From positions 1-43,360 of IMG/VR virus record IMGVR_UViG_3300024261_000059: a DNA stretch of 43,360 nucleotides; one strand, written 5' to 3'. The notes beneath the pieces are model-generated. The model was not told the origin of the DNA. It searched no databases and worked only from the letters and a program-made list of their open reading frames with translations. The DNA is from a virus. Both the position numbers and the translations under genes were made by a program. Positions 22,345 to 32,703 of the stretch are shown one piece after another. Position 1 is the first letter of the stretch, and each line of letters starts with the position of its first letter.

Positions 22345-25300
22345 TTACTCCTCTAGCAAACTAATGCTCGGACCCTCTGTGCGCTGGGCTGTGCCTTCTA
22401 GCCTCTGAGCGCGACTTTTGTCAAATACTGTGTTAGCATCAATCTTAATTAGTTCAACCAGCGAGAAATAATCATAAGGCCAGTTAAACCCGTAATTGAA
22501 TAAGTCTTTCTCCGACCTGCTTCTTTCAGGGTGATTAGTTGGCAGGCGGTCTGTGTCCATCTTTTCAAAGTAATTCTTTTCAGCGCTTCTCTTAACTTTA
22601 AAAACCATCCACTGAATTTCCTGCATCCTCCCGTCACGAATGTATTGCTCAATTGGTGTTCCCTTGATAGAGTGAGCATTTCTAACTTCTTGATTGATTT
22701 CGTCTCCATCCCTGTTGTAGTCGTCAAGAGCTATATCAGGCGGCAAGTTTTGCCAAATAAATCCCAAATCCTTTTTCGTGAGCGTGTGAGTAAACGGGAA
22801 AGTGTACATCATAAATGGTTTTATATACTTTCCAGATCTACTGTCGTTGTACTTTAGAAAATTAAATCTTGGAGGGATTACATGTTCCAGCATAGTTCTG
22901 ACCATTCCAGAAACAAAACTATTTGTAAAGAGCCCCAAGTCTTCCATTTCGGACCTCCTCAGACCAGACTTTATTTCCGAGTCCCATTCCCTGTATTGTT
23001 CATAGCCTTGGGTGTTTTTGACTTCTTGATATATTCTCTTCACAGTTGCGTCGCCAAGCTCTAAGAACTTTTTGGTGCCCGTTTGTGTTTCTAGGAAAGG
23101 TATCGCAATAACTGCTTCTGAAATGACCTTTCTTTCTTGTATTGTTCCGATTGCCTTCTGCTTAACATTGCTATCTAGTTTTTGCCCCCCAACTTTAAAA
23201 TGCATACCTAGGAGTTCTGACAAGTCGCCATCCGAGGGGTTGCTAGGTGGTAGTATTTCAACAAACGTTGACTGGGTGTCGATGTTACCCACTTGATGCC
23301 ACATACCCTTTGGCACGGATAAACCAACAGACGAAGCTCTTGTTGTGGCAACTCCCTTAAAGTCTATATTTGGACATTCCCACTTGGATTGTATTGAGAG
23401 CGACTTCCTTATTATGGGTCGGCTTGAGTCGTTGTTCTCGAAAGTGCTAACGAATGCCGCGTCATCTAACCCCAAGCCTCTGAAACTTGCAGACATCTGC
23501 ATCGCAACTGCCTTGTTGAGTGACGACGTTACCGGGTTGACATCCGCTGTTGCAAAACTTGAGTCAGTAGGCCCAGAGTAAATTGTCCTACTGCCCAGTC
23601 CGGCTGCACCATAAAAGCCACTATCTTTGTAATTCTGCAGGCTTGCATCAGAAAAGCTACTATGAACTGAACCTGTAGCTTTAATGAACCTGTTGTATTT
23701 TATAGTTGGCGTCGTCTTGTTGTCTATTGCAATTCTGGTTAAAATTGATTCAATGGCACCAGGGTTACTCATTTCATAGTTCTCGCCCTCATCTGGAGTA
23801 AAAGAGTATTCAACTTCCGCGTAAGCATCAAAATGCGGTGGAGTGTAACCGCTATATCCGTGAGCAAAGTGCGTGTCGTATCCATAGTCGCTGGTCTCTC
23901 CCGACTGCAACTTTGCAGAGGCGTCGACTGGTGGCCCGAAAGCCTGGGGTAGGTTGTATATTGGGAAATCCTTTCTGTCAGACTTTCTCGACATTCTTAA
24001 TTTCATCCTGTAGGTCTTTCCGTACTCTATTGGTCTTTGAGGTGTGTCCTCAGAGGCTATAACTGTTGAATGTCCGTTTTCCAAGAAGAAGTTCATAGTT
24101 TCAGCATAAAAGTTATTGGCAGCCTCTGAGTAGAGAGTCTTTCCGAGCGCCCTCATAGCTGTCAAACTGAAGCTAGATGTCATCATAGAAGAAGTGTTTG
24201 GCATCCCAAAGAATGCATAACCTCCTTCGGCAGCATCGGCTTTGGCGTCGTCCGTAGATACCGAAATTTTCCTGAAGTCTAATCCAGAATTAATCGCCGT
24301 CCTGTAGCCAAGCATAGCTTCCGGCACCACCCTAACAAAAGAACAGGGTTGGAGACTTGCGCTGGGGTGTGGCTCTGTTTCATACAGAACAAGAGTTTCA
24401 TCAAATTGGCCCTCCGTGACCTCTCTTTGACCGTTAGAAAATAAAGACCTTGCTGGATCTACAATAGCTTCGAAAGGAATTCTTTCCACTCTTTGAATAC
24501 CATATTGGCCCGAACCTCTTTGCCAGGTGGTTAATGTCTGATCTTGATCTGAGTTGAAGAAGTTCGCCCAAGATGCAGAACCTATTCTCGGTATGCCACC
24601 ATCTGCAGTTTCATTAAACTGTGACCCGGTTATATATGATGGGTACTTAAACGCACCTGTTAACTGGTGCTGAGATGAAATAGATGACAACAGTGTTACA
24701 CCATACCCGCCAGAGAACCCTCTAAACTTTGCCGTGGATAGTGAAGAAGAATAATCAGAACTCCCTATAAGTTGAGTTCCGTGAGGGTATTCTAAACCGT
24801 GGTCTGATATACTGTTTGTGCGGGTCTCCGAACCGGTGTTGTGATAACTCAGATTATTAAACGTTCTGTGTTTTCTCGAATAGTTCAGCCAGGCCTTATT
24901 TGACATTGGCTTTCTATTTGTTCTGTTTGCATCGTCCGAAATTGTACCAGATAAGGTCATTATTCCAGTATCGTTGCCCATCCTATACCAAGCGACCAAA
25001 CTGTTTCTCATTCTTGGCCTAACGCACATATCTGGACGCCACGGGCCTCTATATCTTGATCCAGATCCATACAGACCCACCACATCTGCTGGTGCGAGCT
25101 TTTTGTTAAATATGCAAACCTCTGCGATGGACGCTTCTGGTGATCCAAATTCTCTACCAGAATACGAACCTGTTGACCAAGATCTAGAGTTACCTATTGT
25201 GCAGTTGTCGTAACCGTCTATGTCTAACTGATTTAAGTTCGGCATTGCGCCCGTTGATGACGCTGCTGTTATTTGAGACCCGGTAAAATTCAACCCGTTT

Positions 25301-28300
25301 ATAAAAAATATCGGAGGCTCTCGTGAGCCGTCAGTTTTTAGTTTGCCTAGAGGCAACGTTACGCCTACATGGTTCCACGAATCACCTATGAGTCTCCTCT
25401 TAGCGGCAGCAGAGCCAGAAGATCCCATCGAGAAGTAGGCCTTCTTTCCGCTCGTGTCCCGGACATAAAGCTTGAGATTAGAGCCGGACATATAAAAATT
25501 AAAACCGTTGTTTAGCTCTGTTTCCCCATCCTTGCCTCTGCCGCCGAACTGAACTAATGTTCCCTGAATCTGAGACAGCTCGCTCTTAGTCGAGGATGCA
25601 GGGTCTGGATAAATCCACATAGAAACAGATATCGCAGACGAGCTTAAAGAGGTTGCTGACCTTGCAGAGCCAGAAAAGACTTGTGCCCATTCCAATCCGT
25701 CTCCGATTTCTACCCTATTTACAGCAGAGCCTGAAAACTTTGTACAAACCTCCATAAATGGTCGGTCTTTTTTCGGAACAAAGACGGGATAGTCAACGGC
25801 AATGCCGGACTTTACTGAATTGAATCCGATACCGGGCGCGTAAAAAGGCGCGAGTGCTGTTCTAAAACTACCCATTGAGGTTCTAGTGTTGTCGTGATTC
25901 TCTTGCATAACTTGCGAACCAGGCCCGTAAGATTGACTAAACAATGTTGCTAATTGAGTCATTCTCTGCACTGGGTAGAATCCCTCATAGGGAAGCAATT
26001 TCTTCAGCCCCTTGCAACTCAGACTAAAGGTAGCAGGGTTTGTCCTAGAATCCATCTCTTCTAATTCATCCTGAACTACGTTAAAATACTTCATAAAATC
26101 AGAGTGACCATAAACTTCGTAAAATTTATCTTTAGAGCTATCTGAAAAATCGTTTTTGGAGCCGGTGACTGTCAAGAAATCTCTTTGCGGACAATTAAAA
26201 AATGGGTCTTCTGAATCTGTACCAATGTAATTGTTCATTTCTTCACTGATTCTATACTCGGACACCAATGAATAATCTTGCCCCATCAATCTTATCTGTT
26301 CTGCATAACTCTTGTAGTCGCTAAAGTTAAATGGATATCTTTTCGCCAGGTCTCCTGCAGTCCATTTTGTAGCGCCAGCAAGGTAGGTGCTGTTTGAAAT
26401 CGATGCAGAGAAATAAGCATCACCAACCGGTCGTCTGTCCTCTAAAGGTGTAGGCGAACTTGATACTTTGTCCATCGTTGTGGGCATGTTGGCGCGGAGC
26501 GGGGTGATTCCAAATTCTTCTCCGTCGGTGAAATAACCAGAGTTGCCTATTGAGCCCTGAGCGCCAATATTTTTGCCAAACTCTTTTGCTGATGGTTTTC
26601 TAGAATTTTGATAAGATTGAAACATTTCTAATATTATTGTTCTTTTGTCAGCATCAAAAGTGGCCTTGCCTACGTCCTTAAACCTAAGCCCCATAGAAAA
26701 AGAGTCGTTTCCTTCGAAAGAGTTTAAGCCGTCCACGATTTGCTCAACTGCTTTTCCAGTCGTGGTGGCGCTTTCGGAAAGCTTGATATATGCCAAAGTC
26801 TTGTCCGGGAAATTAGTCTCAGTATCTGGGTGGTGTGGGGGTACAATCGTTATATAGTTTATACTTTCTGCTCGGAAATCGGTGACAGCAGGCTTCATAT
26901 AGAATGTGGCCTCCCTTAAAACGTTTAGTGATGCAGATGTTGTAGCATACCAAGATCTGAACTCACCTTTGTTATAACCGAATGGGCTGCCATCGTGATC
27001 GTGCAGTGGACTGTCCCCAACGTCTGGCAAGCCGTGGATGACAATTGGTAGATTGTCGGAAGTTACAGTCATATGCATCGAGTTCTTGACAACATCTGTG
27101 CCGCCTATGTTTCCGATTGCATCGACCCATTTACCAGTGTTGGTGCCATAGTAGCTAGTAAAGTTTGGATTCCTAGTCAACGTTTGCGACAAAGTGAACG
27201 AACCGGGTGTAGATCCAGATTCGTAGAGGAGCACTGCTCTGCTGCCCTCTGCGTCGTTGTTATCCGTGTCGTTCCCACTTACTGGTCTAGATATTGAAAT
27301 CCAGCTTGGAGTCGCAGATACAAATGCCCCAAAGTAATTCTTTTCCGTGGTTACTGGGTTGGTGATAGTCTGAACGTGTACCTTCGTTCCATCATCTTTG
27401 AATCTCCAAATTTGTACCGAACCTGTTCCAGCGCCTGCGCCGCCTCGTATACCTTCAGGTTCACCGATAACAACGTGTTTGTTGCCCAGTCCAAACGAAA
27501 CGTTTGCTCCAAATCTCGGACCAGTAGTGTGGGTTGGGTGGGACGATGTAAACACACAGACGGGTGCCCAGGAACCCGATGTAGATCCGTTGACAGGTGT
27601 TGAGCCCGACTTATATATATGAACGACGCCGCCTTGGACCATTTGGTCTGAACTGTTTGATTTTACATACTGCCCCGTGGCACTAATAGCAACATATGAA
27701 CCTGAGAATCGTACCTCTCTACCAAAGTATTGACCAGTGCTCGGGTCATCTGAAACAATTTCCGCTTCTTGTTGCCAGCCGCCCACTGCACCACTAGACA
27801 CTATAAAGGCTTTACCAGTTCCAGAGGTCATCACGCCCGAGGAACTGCTCTTATACATACCGTAAATTAGAGAAGTTCCGTCCTTACCGAGTGCAAGGTT
27901 TTTGCCAACGGATTGTGCTGTGGCCTCACCTTTCAAGATAAGAGCTTCGTGCTGAGAGTTTCTAACTGTAGAGAGCTTATATATGTATATACCACCGGCT
28001 CCGTTAGTTGAGCCCTGACCCGATGACGACTGGCGACCGGGTGCTCCAACAGCAAGATAGTCCCCTTGAGTGTCTATATGCCAGCCAAACTCTGCGTTGG
28101 CGGGACCAGTTTGGCTAGGAGCATCGCTCATTGTTAGCTCAAACGCCAAGTCCTCAACCCAAGGTATACCAGGGGCACCATTGGCTCTCGTGTCTCCGCT
28201 GTCTGGAGTGTAGTTAAATTTATGAACCCTGCCCCGGTTTGTGCCGGAGGCAGGTCCAGACCAGCCGCCGACATACAGAGTTGTCGCATCTGCCAAGCGT

Positions 28301-31300
28301 AAGGAGTGTCCAAAGTATGCTGCGTCTGAGCCCCCCTCTGATTCGTTTTCCCTATACGATTGTGCGCTTTCTGAGATTGTGTACAAGGGTGCCGAATAAT
28401 TGTGCGTGCCTGACATATCAGCATAAGTAAATCCGTCCTGTTTTATGTGTATTTTAAAAACCTTCGGCGTCTCAGGAAACCTTCTAGCATACGTAGCTGA
28501 AGCACTTGGGAATGTTTGAGTATTCTGGAGGAAGCCGCTTTCAACACCAGAATCGGCGTGGCCCTCGATTCCCCTAAACAAACCAGTCGCAGAAACTAAC
28601 TCACCTTCTCCAAACCTACCTGGATGGTCGACACCTAAACTAATTTCTTTAGAGGTTCCAAAGTTTTCCTGCGCGTCAAGAGGCCACTTTGAGGAGTTTC
28701 TTATAAGCTGACCTTGGGAGTTAAATGATTTCGTTTTAACTCTGTCGGATCTTTTCAGTGACCACCAATTAGTGTCGAAATCTTCTCTTTCCCTGGTACT
28801 CTTAAGGAACGCATTCTGTTCTTGAGGGAATAGAACCTCTTTGTAGGAGATGGAGTTCGCGTCCGCTACAGACTCTATTCCCTTAAAAGACTGCAAATAC
28901 TTCGGGTGCACTTCTTGATCGAGCCTTAAAAAGCTCTTCAAATTTAAATTGGAGAAGTTACTTACAAGGTTTCCGTAACTCACATCCGTATATGATGTTG
29001 CCGTGGTGGATAACCTGTCTGGATTTCCTACTGGGATTGGAATAAAATTATTATTTTCATCTGTCGAGTAGTTCTTTATGAATCTTATCGGTATGTTTTG
29101 ATTTGTTAAAGCAGACTCTGTAAATCTTGTTAGAGTGCTGTCTACACGCCTAGAGGATGTTCTCTTTGAGAATTCTATACTGTCTGGCCAGTTGTACGCG
29201 CTGACTGCGAAAGAATCCATTGCTCTTCTCTTGTACTTAGAAGGGTCGGAAGCCTCCAATATTGCAGGATTGCTTTCAAGTTCCGTTGCAACGAAAGAGT
29301 AGATATTATTTCTTCTCAAACTAGTGGCTATCGGATGTTGCCCGGCCCTTAATTGTTTCCAAGAAGGGTATCCATATTGCCCGCCTCGGTTTGAGATTAT
29401 AGCATTTAACAACAAATGAGATCCAATAGCGCCTTGAGAACCGGTTAGACCATCAATCATTTGTCCAGATGGGTCGGTAGTTGACGCACCTTCATTGACG
29501 GTTTGATTGGAGTTTAAAAACTCATCATTAATATAATTGAAATCACTAAGATCGAACTTGTTTGGTGATGAGGTCGTTCCAACATTTACTGTTGTTTTTG
29601 AGATGGCGTCGTACCCAAGCACATTAGTGTCTTTATCAACATTGTCCAAAATTATCGTTCTCAAACCAACAAAGTCAACCGGTGTGAAGTCGACGAATCT
29701 GTTTTTGTCGTTTTGGATAATTTGTTTTGTAGCCAAAAGCAATCTTGATTGTGGAGACGATTGTAATGCTCCATCCTGAATGGCAGCGCCAAATAAATCC
29801 ATATTGATATTCGTTTTGAACGACCCAACTTCACTAGCACTTAAGAACAGTGGTGAAGAGGATGTTTGAGCACTTGTCCCAAACTCAACTGGCTCAGTAA
29901 AATCAGACTCGAACCTTCTGTAACTTCCTGTAGTCTCTATGGTCGAATTCCTAATCCAGGCGTAGCCAAGGTCAGTTTGCGGTATCTGATGCTGAACAAA
30001 GAGGTTGTCAGACCTTACAAATATATCGTCGCTGCCTCCATTAGAAATCGCAGCGTATCTGTGGTTTCTGTTAGTCTTGTGGTAAGACGCACTAGGTGTC
30101 GAAGAGCTTACAGAACTTAAAAACCTATGACCGAAAGCTTCTGATCTCTCCGCTGCGAAAACATCCAACATCATTCTTTGAGTTAGATTCCTGTAGTTTA
30201 GAGAACTGTATGCTGATATCTGATTTGTCGCAGTGTCTATGTGAGGGCCGCCGTGGGCTGTCCCTGCAGTCTCAGGGCCACCTGGCGATGAAAATCTGCT
30301 AGTAATTAAATGTTTTTTAACTTCTCTTTCTGGTCTCACTGTATCTTTATATCCATAAAAGTAGGATGAAGAGAACTCTTCTGTTAGTCCGAAGTTAGTG
30401 GCTACATACCCACCCTTATCGGAAGAGTGAGAGAGGAAGTGATCAACCGAATAAGTCTTCTTCTCATTCTCAACAATGTGATCTTTCGACATCTCAACAG
30501 AAGTGCCAAGAACGATCTGATAGTCGTGCTGGTAGTTGCCGAGATTCAAACTAGCTGTAGATGTTTTTATGTTTCGAATGTTGACTGGCCTCTTTGCAAG
30601 AGGATCTCTCAGTACGTTTGAACGACCAGCGTACGAACTAGTCAAAGATACTTTAAATAGAGATGGGGACTGCCCAGTAAAATTCGAACCTTCCATATCT
30701 GGGTTTAAAACATACAATTGATTGTGTGAGGCGCTTATAAAAAAAGCTTCCCTTCTGTCCGATCTCCCGTCTAGCCCAGTTTTGTATGTACCTGCCTTTG
30801 ACTTTCTCCCTATACTAACACTTGCGCTTCTGTTCAGTTCTATGTGCCTGTGGAAGTGGCCACCGACGTGATGCTGGGTGAACGGGCCCTGTATTGGTAT
30901 CTCCCTGTCATCGCCGTAAGCGTCATCGTGAAGGTTTGTTATCTCAACACCCTTCTTGAAGTTGTCGTATATCTCTTTCTTATAATCTGTCGGAACGTCT
31001 ATAGAACTACTGTAAAGGCTGAATGGAAGAACCGTACCAATATCAAAATCTCTGTTTGTGTCGCTTATATCAGCAGTGCCTCGGAACTTCTTCTTTTCAA
31101 ATACCTGTCCGCCCTGCAATCTATACTTAGGAATATTAACATCATCACAAACTGGGCCCGCATCAATGTCTGATCCACTAACTCTTATGTAGTCGTTGCT
31201 GCCAGGGTTTGTCGTTCCCTTAAAGAAGTCCAACTTTTTGTTCAGGTGAAAGTTTGATCCGCCGTGAAGAACGTGCTGGATACCTGCCTCTAGTTTGTAT

Positions 31301-32703
31301 GGTTTTGTAAGCCTTCTGAGAGTATAAGTCGACCCGGAGGCGACTGTATTTATCCTCTTTCTTAATGTCTCTCTTTGCGCGTCGACGGCAGCATCGCCTG
31401 TCGAGATTCTTGTTGCCTTTCTGTTGGTCCTGTCTTTCCACCATCGGCAGTTCTCACTTTGTTCCAGCAAGATGTCAGCGCCGCCTGTAAAGCTAACCGC
31501 CGTGCAGTCGGTAACGGTTTCTGTTATGGTAGTATTTCCGGTGTCCCCTGAGATTGCCTGAGTTAGCGTTAAAACATTATCAGTTCGGGATACAGTAATT
31601 TTTCCATTGTGCCCACCAGCGCTTTCAATAGCTGTCTTTAGTGCTGCCGCCTTGTCATCAAATCCGTTATCCTGGTCGAAGTGTAGATCCGAAGCTGTTG
31701 CGTCAGACTTTGGGATATACACCCTGCTTGTTCCATCTGTAGATATTATTGTAATTGCACCGCCGTCAATACTGCCACCATCAACGTCAGCAAAGGTAAT
31801 TGTAGCTGTAGCACTGACGGGCCCAACGGTCGAGGGAAGAGGCGCGTGACCGTGCTCCCAGTCATATGTCAGTTCGTTTATACCTAAGATTCTACCTTCG
31901 GGATCAGCCTGCTTCATCTCCAAAGTAGGAAATTTAGCCCAATACTTATTTCTCTCTAGGGCGTGGGACTCGATAACATTCTTTATACCGTCAGTGAACG
32001 TCGTACTAGCTGGTTTGTACTGGTCCAAAATGGTGGACAACGAGTCGTCAATCCACCTATAGAACTCGATATATTTTTCTACGTCTGGGTCGTTTTCTAC
32101 GTTTTGAAAAAACAACGCTCTCAGTTTGTCTAGTGGTTTATAGGTCTGGCGATACCTGTCTACAGGCTCCCCTATGACGTTGCCAAAATCTCTTATCGAT
32201 GAAAAGAGATCGATCATTTCCTGTGAGATAGACTGGTACATACTCTTTTCAAAGGAGAAGACATAGTTTACGGGCCTGGAGCCTCTGGTAAAGGTCTTGT
32301 CATCATCCGAGAGAATTCTTATCATGTCCGATGAGACAATGTTCTCGAATTCCCTTTGTCTGTATGCCGGGACGTATTCCAATGCTATGCTGGATGTAGA
32401 ACTCGCCTCAAAAAAATCACCTCTAGCTGGATGGTTGTACGCTACTATCTGACCTATATCTCCATAGCTCGTCACCTTATCAATTGAACCAGAAGAGAAA
32501 TCTTGAACTACTAGCTGGCCTCCAGCAGTAGAGCCAGTAATCATTGCGAAGTCCCAATTCATCGCGAGAGTCTCTATATTCGGTATGTGATTGTCTATAC
32601 CCGGCTGCAGAGAGAATGCGCTCTCATAAGGATCTTTTACTCCATAATTTTTTGGGTCTACAGCGTGCTTTGTGATGGTCTCATCATCTAGTACTTTACC
32701 CAA
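22345..32703 (-). CDS. Giant virion protein (3452 aa) with FG-GAP-like beta-propeller and LamG-like domain
   Basis: One uninterrupted frame of 10.4 kb. Recognisable parts by residue: an N-terminal region (1-290) of virion type; a small inserted beta module (about 293-408, starting TATITFADVDGGSIDGGAIT); a His-rich stretch near 604-620 (HHVGGHFHRH); an FG-GAP-type beta-propeller (about 1450-1850) with at least six blades; a LamG/concanavalin-A-like domain (about 2350-2550, VSMWIYPDPASS to SIAEVCIFNKKLAPADVVGL); and a C-terminal 600 residues with conserved-looking aromatic blocks (SGKYIKPFMMYTFPFTHT). It starts at TTG (32703), overlapping the upstream gene by 16 nt, without a good ribosome site, so coupled translation is likely. 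No ATG or GTG occurs nearby. The domains suggest a tail or baseplate component that contacts host surface glycans or proteins, but no depolymerase catalytic residues were identified. Confidence 0.9.
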   Translation of the reverse strand: MGKVLDDETITKHAVDPKNYGVKDPYESAFSLQPGIDNHIPNIETLAMNWDFAMITGSTAGGQLVVQDFSSGSIDKVTSYGDIGQIVAYNHPARGDFFEASSTSSIALEYVPAYRQREFENIVSSDMIRILSDDDKTFTRGSRPVNYVFSFEKSMYQSISQEMIDLFSSIRDFGNVIGEPVDRYRQTYKPLDKLRALFFQNVENDPDVEKYIEFYRWIDDSLSTILDQYKPASTTFTDGIKNVIESHALERNKYWAKFPTLEMKQADPEGRILGINELTYDWEHGHAPLPSTVGPVSATATITFADVDGGSIDGGAITIISTDGTSRVYIPKSDATASDLHFDQDNGFDDKAAALKTAIESAGGHNGKITVSRTDNVLTLTQAISGDTGNTTITETVTDCTAVSFTGGADILLEQSENCRWWKDRTNRKATRISTGDAAVDAQRETLRKRINTVASGSTYTLRRLTKPYKLEAGIQHVLHGGSNFHLNKKLDFFKGTTNPGSNDYIRVSGSDIDAGPVCDDVNIPKYRLQGGQVFEKKKFRGTADISDTNRDFDIGTVLPFSLYSSSIDVPTDYKKEIYDNFKKGVEITNLHDDAYGDDREIPIQGPFTQHHVGGHFHRHIELNRSASVSIGRKSKAGTYKTGLDGRSDRREAFFISASHNQLYVLNPDMEGSNFTGQSPSLFKVSLTSSYAGRSNVLRDPLAKRPVNIRNIKTSTASLNLGNYQHDYQIVLGTSVEMSKDHIVENEKKTYSVDHFLSHSSDKGGYVATNFGLTEEFSSSYFYGYKDTVRPEREVKKHLITSRFSSPGGPETAGTAHGGPHIDTATNQISAYSSLNYRNLTQRMMLDVFAAERSEAFGHRFLSSVSSSTPSASYHKTNRNHRYAAISNGGSDDIFVRSDNLFVQHQIPQTDLGYAWIRNSTIETTGSYRRFESDFTEPVEFGTSAQTSSSPLFLSASEVGSFKTNINMDLFGAAIQDGALQSSPQSRLLLATKQIIQNDKNRFVDFTPVDFVGLRTIILDNVDKDTNVLGYDAISKTTVNVGTTSSPNKFDLSDFNYINDEFLNSNQTVNEGASTTDPSGQMIDGLTGSQGAIGSHLLLNAIISNRGGQYGYPSWKQLRAGQHPIATSLRRNNIYSFVATELESNPAILEASDPSKYKRRAMDSFAVSAYNWPDSIEFSKRTSSRRVDSTLTRFTESALTNQNIPIRFIKNYSTDENNNFIPIPVGNPDRLSTTATSYTDVSYGNLVSNFSNLNLKSFLRLDQEVHPKYLQSFKGIESVADANSISYKEVLFPQEQNAFLKSTREREDFDTNWWSLKRSDRVKTKSFNSQGQLIRNSSKWPLDAQENFGTSKEISLGVDHPGRFGEGELVSATGLFRGIEGHADSGVESGFLQNTQTFPSASATYARRFPETPKVFKIHIKQDGFTYADMSGTHNYSAPLYTISESAQSYRENESEGGSDAAYFGHSLRLADATTLYVGGWSGPASGTNRGRVHKFNYTPDSGDTRANGAPGIPWVEDLAFELTMSDAPSQTGPANAEFGWHIDTQGDYLAVGAPGRQSSSGQGSTNGAGGIYIYKLSTVRNSQHEALILKGEATAQSVGKNLALGKDGTSLIYGMYKSSSSGVMTSGTGKAFIVSSGAVGGWQQEAEIVSDDPSTGQYFGREVRFSGSYVAISATGQYVKSNSSDQMVQGGVVHIYKSGSTPVNGSTSGSWAPVCVFTSSHPTHTTGPRFGANVSFGLGNKHVVIGEPEGIRGGAGAGTGSVQIWRFKDDGTKVHVQTITNPVTTEKNYFGAFVSATPSWISISRPVSGNDTDNNDAEGSRAVLLYESGSTPGSFTLSQTLTRNPNFTSYYGTNTGKWVDAIGNIGGTDVVKNSMHMTVTSDNLPIVIHGLPDVGDSPLHDHDGSPFGYNKGEFRSWYATTSASLNVLREATFYMKPAVTDFRAESINYITIVPPHHPDTETNFPDKTLAYIKLSESATTTGKAVEQIVDGLNSFEGNDSFSMGLRFKDVGKATFDADKRTIILEMFQSYQNSRKPSAKEFGKNIGAQGSIGNSGYFTDGEEFGITPLRANMPTTMDKVSSSPTPLEDRRPVGDAYFSASISNSTYLAGATKWTAGDLAKRYPFNFSDYKSYAEQIRLMGQDYSLVSEYRISEEMNNYIGTDSEDPFFNCPQRDFLTVTGSKNDFSDSSKDKFYEVYGHSDFMKYFNVVQDELEEMDSRTNPATFSLSCKGLKKLLPYEGFYPVQRMTQLATLFSQSYGPGSQVMQENHDNTRTSMGSFRTALAPFYAPGIGFNSVKSGIAVDYPVFVPKKDRPFMEVCTKFSGSAVNRVEIGDGLEWAQVFSGSARSATSLSSSAISVSMWIYPDPASSTKSELSQIQGTLVQFGGRGKDGETELNNGFNFYMSGSNLKLYVRDTSGKKAYFSMGSSGSAAAKRRLIGDSWNHVGVTLPLGKLKTDGSREPPIFFINGLNFTGSQITAASSTGAMPNLNQLDIDGYDNCTIGNSRSWSTGSYSGREFGSPEASIAEVCIFNKKLAPADVVGLYGSGSRYRGPWRPDMCVRPRMRNSLVAWYRMGNDTGIMTLSGTISDDANRTNRKPMSNKAWLNYSRKHRTFNNLSYHNTGSETRTNSISDHGLEYPHGTQLIGSSDYSSSLSTAKFRGFSGGYGVTLLSSISSQHQLTGAFKYPSYITGSQFNETADGGIPRIGSASWANFFNSDQDQTLTTWQRGSGQYGIQRVERIPFEAIVDPARSLFSNGQREVTEGQFDETLVLYETEPHPSASLQPCSFVRVVPEAMLGYRTAINSGLDFRKISVSTDDAKADAAEGGYAFFGMPNTSSMMTSSFSLTAMRALGKTLYSEAANNFYAETMNFFLENGHSTVIASEDTPQRPIEYGKTYRMKLRMSRKSDRKDFPIYNLPQAFGPPVDASAKLQSGETSDYGYDTHFAHGYSGYTPPHFDAYAEVEYSFTPDEGENYEMSNPGAIESILTRIAIDNKTTPTIKYNRFIKATGSVHSSFSDASLQNYKDSGFYGAAGLGSRTIYSGPTDSSFATADVNPVTSSLNKAVAMQMSASFRGLGLDDAAFVSTFENNDSSRPIIRKSLSIQSKWECPNIDFKGVATTRASSVGLSVPKGMWHQVGNIDTQSTFVEILPPSNPSDGDLSELLGMHFKVGGQKLDSNVKQKAIGTIQERKVISEAVIAIPFLETQTGTKKFLELGDATVKRIYQEVKNTQGYEQYREWDSEIKSGLRRSEMEDLGLFTNSFVSGMVRTMLEHVIPPRFNFLKYNDSRSGKYIKPFMMYTFPFTHTLTKKDLGFIWQNLPPDIALDDYNRDGDEINQEVRNAHSIKGTPIEQYIRDGRMQEIQWMVFKVKRSAEKNYFEKMDTDRLPTNHPERSRSEKDLFNYGFNWPYDYFSLVELIKIDANTVFDKSRAQRLEGTAQRTEGPSISLLEE
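27130..28350 (-). repeat. FG-GAP-like beta-propeller repeat region within the giant virion gene
   Basis: Six clear protein repeats of about 55-75 residues follow each other, each starting with (Y/R/E)FG or a variant and a strand ending in V/IG.P or similar, then a Gly-rich loop and GxVxIY. Examples: AAYFGHSLRLADATTLYVGG; EFGWHIDTQGDYLAVGAPGR with GGIYIYKL; SVGKNLALGKDGTSLIYGMY; YFGREVRFSGSYVAIS with GGVVHIYKSG; RFGANVSFGLGNKHVVIGEP with GSVQIWRF; YFGAFVSATPSWISISRPVS with RAVLLYESG. A degenerate seventh may follow. This is the pattern of seven-bladed integrin-alpha-type propellers. The repeats are visible at protein level only; DNA identity between them is low. Confidence 0.7.
31480..31828 (-). 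other. Inserted small beta module within the giant virion gene
   Basis: Residues about 293-408 of the giant protein form a compact Gly/Asp/Thr-rich unit (TATITFADVDGGSIDGGAIT, ISTDGTSRVYIPKSDA, AALKTAIESAGGHNGK, LTLTQAISGDTGNTTITE). It interrupts a continuous-looking context: LTYDWEHGHAPL before and QSENCRWWKDRTNR after. It has a higher Gly/Asp/Thr and lower aromatic content than its flanks. I interpret it as an inserted domain of a kind that is dispersed among phage proteins. No catalytic motif. Confidence 0.5.

Noticed and set aside
28134-28424. Short minus-strand frames inside the giant gene (also 22449-22727, 27351-27557, 31220-31444)
   Set aside because: They lie fully within the 3452-codon frame, with no ribosome sites and no recognisable domains.
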